Source: Burkholderiales bacterium
GTDB lineage: Bacteria > Pseudomonadota > Gammaproteobacteria > Burkholderiales > Burkholderiaceae_C
DNA length: 37,354 nt
Assembly (NCBI GenBank): GCA_011391155.1
Contig: JAABRA010000109.1
Coordinates: 1 to 37,354, forward strand
Direction: 5' to 3'
Below, piece by piece: positions 34,502-37,354 of this stretch. Position 1 is the first letter of the stretch, and each line of letters begins with the position of its first letter. A program made the position numbers and the translations under genes. Below the pieces are notes generated by a model that searched no databases, had not been told where the DNA came from, and worked only from the letters and a program-made list of their open reading frames with translations.

Positions 34502-36790
34502 ATGATCGATGTCAATTTTCTTCCGCGCCTCACGCCGCTCGCGTCAGGGATTCTGGCGGCGCTGGCCGGCCTGACCGGAGTGGCAGCGAGCGCTCAGGAC
34601 GGCAACCCCGCGCCTGCCGGGGCCTTGCGCGAAGTGGTCATCAGCGGGTCGCGGCACGAGCAGTTCCTCGAAGACCTGGCGGTCACCGTGGATGTGATTC
34701 GCGCCCCGGAGATCGAGATTGGCCAGATCCAGGATATCCGGGATGTGGCGCGCGACCTGCCGAACGTGTCGGTCCGGCGCGCTCCATCGCGCTTTGCGAT
34801 CACGGGCGTGGCCAACAACACCGGGCGCGACGGCAATTCCGGCTTCAATATCCGCGGGCTGGGCGGCAACCGCGTGCTGATGATGGTCGACGACGTCCGT
34901 ATCCCGCACAGTTACGTCTTTGGCGGCAATGCGTTTGGACGGGATTCGCTGTCCATTGACCTGATCAAGCGCATCGAACTGGTGCGCGGGCCCGCCTCCG
35001 CGCTGTACGGCTCGGACGCCATGGGCGGCCTGGTCAATTTCATCACGTTCGACCCATCGGACTTCCTCGTCGACGGCACGTCCGCGCCGCGCAGTTTTGG
35101 CGGGCGCGTGGCGGCGGGCTGGAGCGGCGACAACGATGGATCGAGCTTGTCGGCGACGATCGCCGGGCGCGCCACCGACACCCTGGAATGGATGCTGACT
35201 GCAAGCGCAGCGCGCGCCCATGGACTGGAGACGATGGGGACCAACGACTCGCCCAACGTGAACCGCACCACGGCCAACCCGCAGACGGATCGCAACAACG
35301 CGGTGCTGGGCAAACTGGTGTTCCGTCCCGATGCGTCGCAGAAGCATGTGGTGACGTACGAGCACGTGGACAAGAAGTCGGAGGTTAACTTGCTGTCGAG
35401 CCGGGCCCCGTTGCCCCTGACCGGCACGCCGGCGGCAATTGCGGGGGCGATTCTGGATGAGTCGGCGTCCAACACGCTGTCGCGTGACCGCCTGACCTGG
35501 GACGGACGCTACCGCCTTGACACCGCCTGGGCCGACCAGGTGCAGACCCAGCTGGGCTACCAGCATGCGTCGTCGTTGCAGACTGGTGTCTCGGATCGCA
35601 ACACCCTGCCGGACCGGGTTCGCGAGGCCACCTACACCGAGTCCACCTGGCAGGGCCGGGTGCAGGCCGACAAGCTGCTGAGCCTGACGCCCGCATGGGG
35701 CAAGCAGAGGGTCACCTATGGTTTTGATTACCTGTCCTCAAAGATCACCAACCTGTTTGACGGCGTCAACCCGCTGCCGCCTGAAGTGTTTCCGCTCAAG
35801 CGTTTTCCGGACACCCGCGAATCGTCGGCGGCGCTCTACGCACAGGCAGAGTGGATCAACGAGCAGTGGACGGTGGTGCCAGGCCTGCGGCTGGATCAAT
35901 TTGCGGTGGATGTGCTCACGCAGGACGGGTTCTATCCCCCGGCAAAGCTGCCGGCGCGCTCGCTGTCGGACTCTGCCTGGTCGCCCAAGCTGGGGGTGAT
36001 CTACCGCGCCAGCGAGGCCTGGAGCCTGTTCGGCAACTACGCCCACGGTTTTCGCGCGCCCAACGCCAACCAGGTCAACGGCTACTACGAGAACATGGCC
36101 GAACAAGTGGTGATTGTTCCCAACCCCGACCTCAAGCCCGAGACCAGCAACACGCTGGAATTCGGGGTGCGGGGGCGGCTGGAACGGCTCACGCTCGATG
36201 TGGCGGTCTTCGCCGGCCGCTACAACGACCTGATCGTGGACAACGTGCTGATCTCCGGCACGGGCGTGGCGGGCGATCCAAAGTTGTTCCAGACCGTCAA
36301 CACCGACCGGGCGCGCATCCAGGGCTTCGAATTCAAGGGCAGCTATGACTGGGGCCGGGTCGCCGACGGCCGGCTGAGCATGCCGTTCGCCTATGGGCGC
36401 GCCAAGGGCTCCAACCTCACGACGGGCAAGCCGCTCAATTCGGTGGATCCGGCCAAAGCGATCCTGGGCCTGAACTACGACGCCGCGGCCTGGACGCTGC
36501 GGCTGGACCTGCGCCACGTTGCGGCCAAGAACGCCGAGGACATCGACAGTGGCGGCCTGGTCAAGCCGCCCAACACCCAGATCACGGTGCCTGCAGCCAC
36601 CGTGGTGGACCTGTACGGCCAGTGGCGCATTCGCAAGAACCTGCGGTTGAATGTCGGCATCACGAACCTGACCAACACCAAGTACTGGGTTTGGTCTGAC
36701 GTACAGGGCCTGGCGGCGTCAACCACCGTGGCCGATGCTTACACCCAGCCGGGGCGCAACCTGACCGTGTCGATGGTCTACGACTTTTGA
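34502..36790 (+). CDS. TonB-dependent receptor, heme/hemoglobin type
   Basis: 762 residues, start after AAGGA. Outer-membrane active transporter. A signal peptide is followed by a TonB-box-like [10 protein letters not shown], a plug domain ([60 protein letters not shown] then [12 protein letters not shown]) and a 22-strand barrel ending in VSMVYDF with the terminal Phe. The plug phrase before [10 protein letters not shown] and the barrel pair GFRAP / NPDLKPE are typical of the hemoglobin/transferrin/lactoferrin receptor family. No His lies between FRAP and NPDL, where many heme receptors have one, so another ligand is possible. It is divergent from nirS and may share its Fnr-type box, which would link heme or metal uptake to making cytochromes cd1, c, b and o. 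Confidence 0.9.
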   Translation: MIDVNFLPRLTPLASGILAALAGLTGVAASAQDGNPAPAGALREVVISGSRHEQFLEDLAVTVDVIRAPEIEIGQIQDIRDVARDLPNVSVRRAPSRFAITGVANNTGRDGNSGFNIRGLGGNRVLMMVDDVRIPHSYVFGGNAFGRDSLSIDLIKRIELVRGPASALYGSDAMGGLVNFITFDPSDFLVDGTSAPRSFGGRVAAGWSGDNDGSSLSATIAGRATDTLEWMLTASAARAHGLETMGTNDSPNVNRTTANPQTDRNNAVLGKLVFRPDASQKHVVTYEHVDKKSEVNLLSSRAPLPLTGTPAAIAGAILDESASNTLSRDRLTWDGRYRLDTAWADQVQTQLGYQHASSLQTGVSDRNTLPDRVREATYTESTWQGRVQADKLLSLTPAWGKQRVTYGFDYLSSKITNLFDGVNPLPPEVFPLKRFPDTRESSAALYAQAEWINEQWTVVPGLRLDQFAVDVLTQDGFYPPAKLPARSLSDSAWSPKLGVIYRASEAWSLFGNYAHGFRAPNANQVNGYYENMAEQVVIVPNPDLKPETSNTLEFGVRGRLERLTLDVAVFAGRYNDLIVDNVLISGTGVAGDPKLFQTVNTDRARIQGFEFKGSYDWGRVADGRLSMPFAYGRAKGSNLTTGKPLNSVDPAKAILGLNYDAAAWTLRLDLRHVAAKNAEDIDSGGLVKPPNTQITVPAATVVDLYGQWRIRKNLRLNVGITNLTNTKYWVWSDVQGLAASTTVADAYTQPGRNLTVSMVYDF

Positions 36791-36821
36791 GCCCGGCGCA
36801 CGGCCTGAGACAATCCGGGCC

Positions 36822-37354
36822 ATGACTGAAGCCACCTCTGCCGCAACTGTTCCCGAAGCCGCTCCCGAACCCGGTCCCGAAACCCCCCTCGACACCAGCC
36901 TGCCACCCGGCTGGCTGCGCGTCGAATCGCTCGACATCGAAGCCCAGGGCATCGCCCACAAGCCCGACGGCAAGGTCGTCTTCATCGAAGGCGCGCTGCC
37001 CTTCGAAGTGGTCAGCATGAACGTGCACCGCAAGAAAGGCAGCTGGGAGGCCGGCACGGTGACGGCCATTCACCAGGAATCCTCCCAGCGCGTGCGCCCC
37101 GGCTGCCCGCACTTCGGCCTGCACACCGGCGCCTGCGGCGGCTGCAAGATGCAGCACCTGCACGCCGCTGCGCAGGTGGCGGTGAAGCAGCGCGTGCTGG
37201 AAGACAACCTCTGGCACCTGGCCAAGGTCAAGGCCGAAACCCTGCTGCGCCCGATCGAGGGGCCGCCCTGGGGCTACCGCTACCGCGCGCGACTGTCGGT
37301 GCGCTACGTGCACAAGAAGGGCGAGGTGCTGGTGGGCTTTCACGAGCGCAAGAG
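36822..37354 (+). CDS. rlmD: 23S rRNA (uracil-1939-C5)-methyltransferase RlmD, 5' part
   Basis: 177 codons from the ATG to the window edge; the gene is cut at its 3' end. RlmD (RumA) makes m5U1939 in 23S rRNA with SAM. The first ~30 residues are a Glu/Pro/Ala-rich lead ([11 protein letters not shown]) that may be an extension. A TRAM domain follows (about 33-87: [40 protein letters not shown]). The [4Fe-4S] ligand cysteines start at [19 protein letters not shown], then [15 protein letters not shown] and [12 protein letters not shown]. The catalytic SAM domain lies beyond the window. It is 31 bases after the receptor gene but probably unrelated in function. Confidence 0.93.
   Translation, partial: MTEATSAATVPEAAPEPGPETPLDTSLPPGWLRVESLDIEAQGIAHKPDGKVVFIEGALPFEVVSMNVHRKKGSWEAGTVTAIHQESSQRVRPGCPHFGLHTGACGGCKMQHLHAAAQVAVKQRVLEDNLWHLAKVKAETLLRPIEGPPWGYRYRARLSVRYVHKKGEVLVGFHERK

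Noticed and set aside
36791-36821. Terminator after the TonB receptor gene
   Set aside because: GCCCGG and CCGGGC can pair only across a loop of about 20 bases and there is no T-run.

Overview
The window reads as chromosome of a GC-rich betaproteobacterium, most likely Burkholderiales/Comamonadaceae. This rests on a betaproteobacterial-type ParC, a Bug-family periplasmic receptor, a Comamonadaceae-type porin remnant, paired circularly permuted ATP-grasp/alpha-E/transglutaminase genes, and two dispersed repeat types of the kind common in this family. The assignment is an inference from gene families; there is no rRNA in the window.

Layout. (1) 1-3.0 kb: the 3' part of parC, then a minus-strand LigB/YgiD-type extradiol dioxygenase and a RidA-family protein. 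(2) 3.0-15.7 kb: two sets of a predicted peptide-bond-forming/modifying system on either side of comEC. The minus-strand set holds a DUF2126 transglutaminase, an ATP-grasp/alpha-E fusion and a small transglutaminase. The plus-strand set holds a separate ATP-grasp and a separate alpha-E protein. (3) 15.9-18.8 kb: a LysR regulator divergent from an N-formylglutamate amidohydrolase and a Bug solute receptor, probably one catabolic/uptake unit. (4) 19.0-19.6 kb: a frameshifted, truncated porin pseudogene. (5) 19.7-30.5 kb: a compact plus-strand respiratory operon. (6) 30.5-34.3 kb: a Dnr/NnrR-like Crp/Fnr regulator facing a minus-strand nirS-nirM-(nirF-like) nitrite reductase cluster. (7) 34.5-37.35 kb: a TonB-dependent heme-type receptor divergent from nirS, then the 5' part of rlmD.

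The most interesting part is the operon at 19.7-30.5 kb. It starts with a CuA subunit II and a B-family-like heme-copper subunit I whose catalytic tyrosine position (four residues after the helix-VI histidine) is glutamine. Heme o synthase and a SCO1/SenC copper chaperone follow; CuA subunit + subunit I + SenC recalls the norSY-senC (sNOR) clusters of ammonia oxidisers. Then come two unusual cytochrome b fusions. One is cytochrome b + plant-type [2Fe-2S] + FAD/NAD(P)H reductase. The other is cytochrome b + two [4Fe-4S] clusters + an MvhD-like domain. They are separated by a small anchored protein of unknown function. After them comes a second, very divergent heme-copper subunit I with all six canonical histidines but Phe where the tyrosine would be, and a multi-pass membrane protein. 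With nirS, nirM and a Dnr-like regulator next door, I infer a nitrite-to-NO-to-N2O module with an unusual electron-input device. Substrates and electron routes are not proven by sequence.

No tRNA, rRNA, CRISPR array, intact insertion sequence or integrase was seen. No gene-free stretch exceeds about 300 bases apart from the porin pseudogene region and its flanks.
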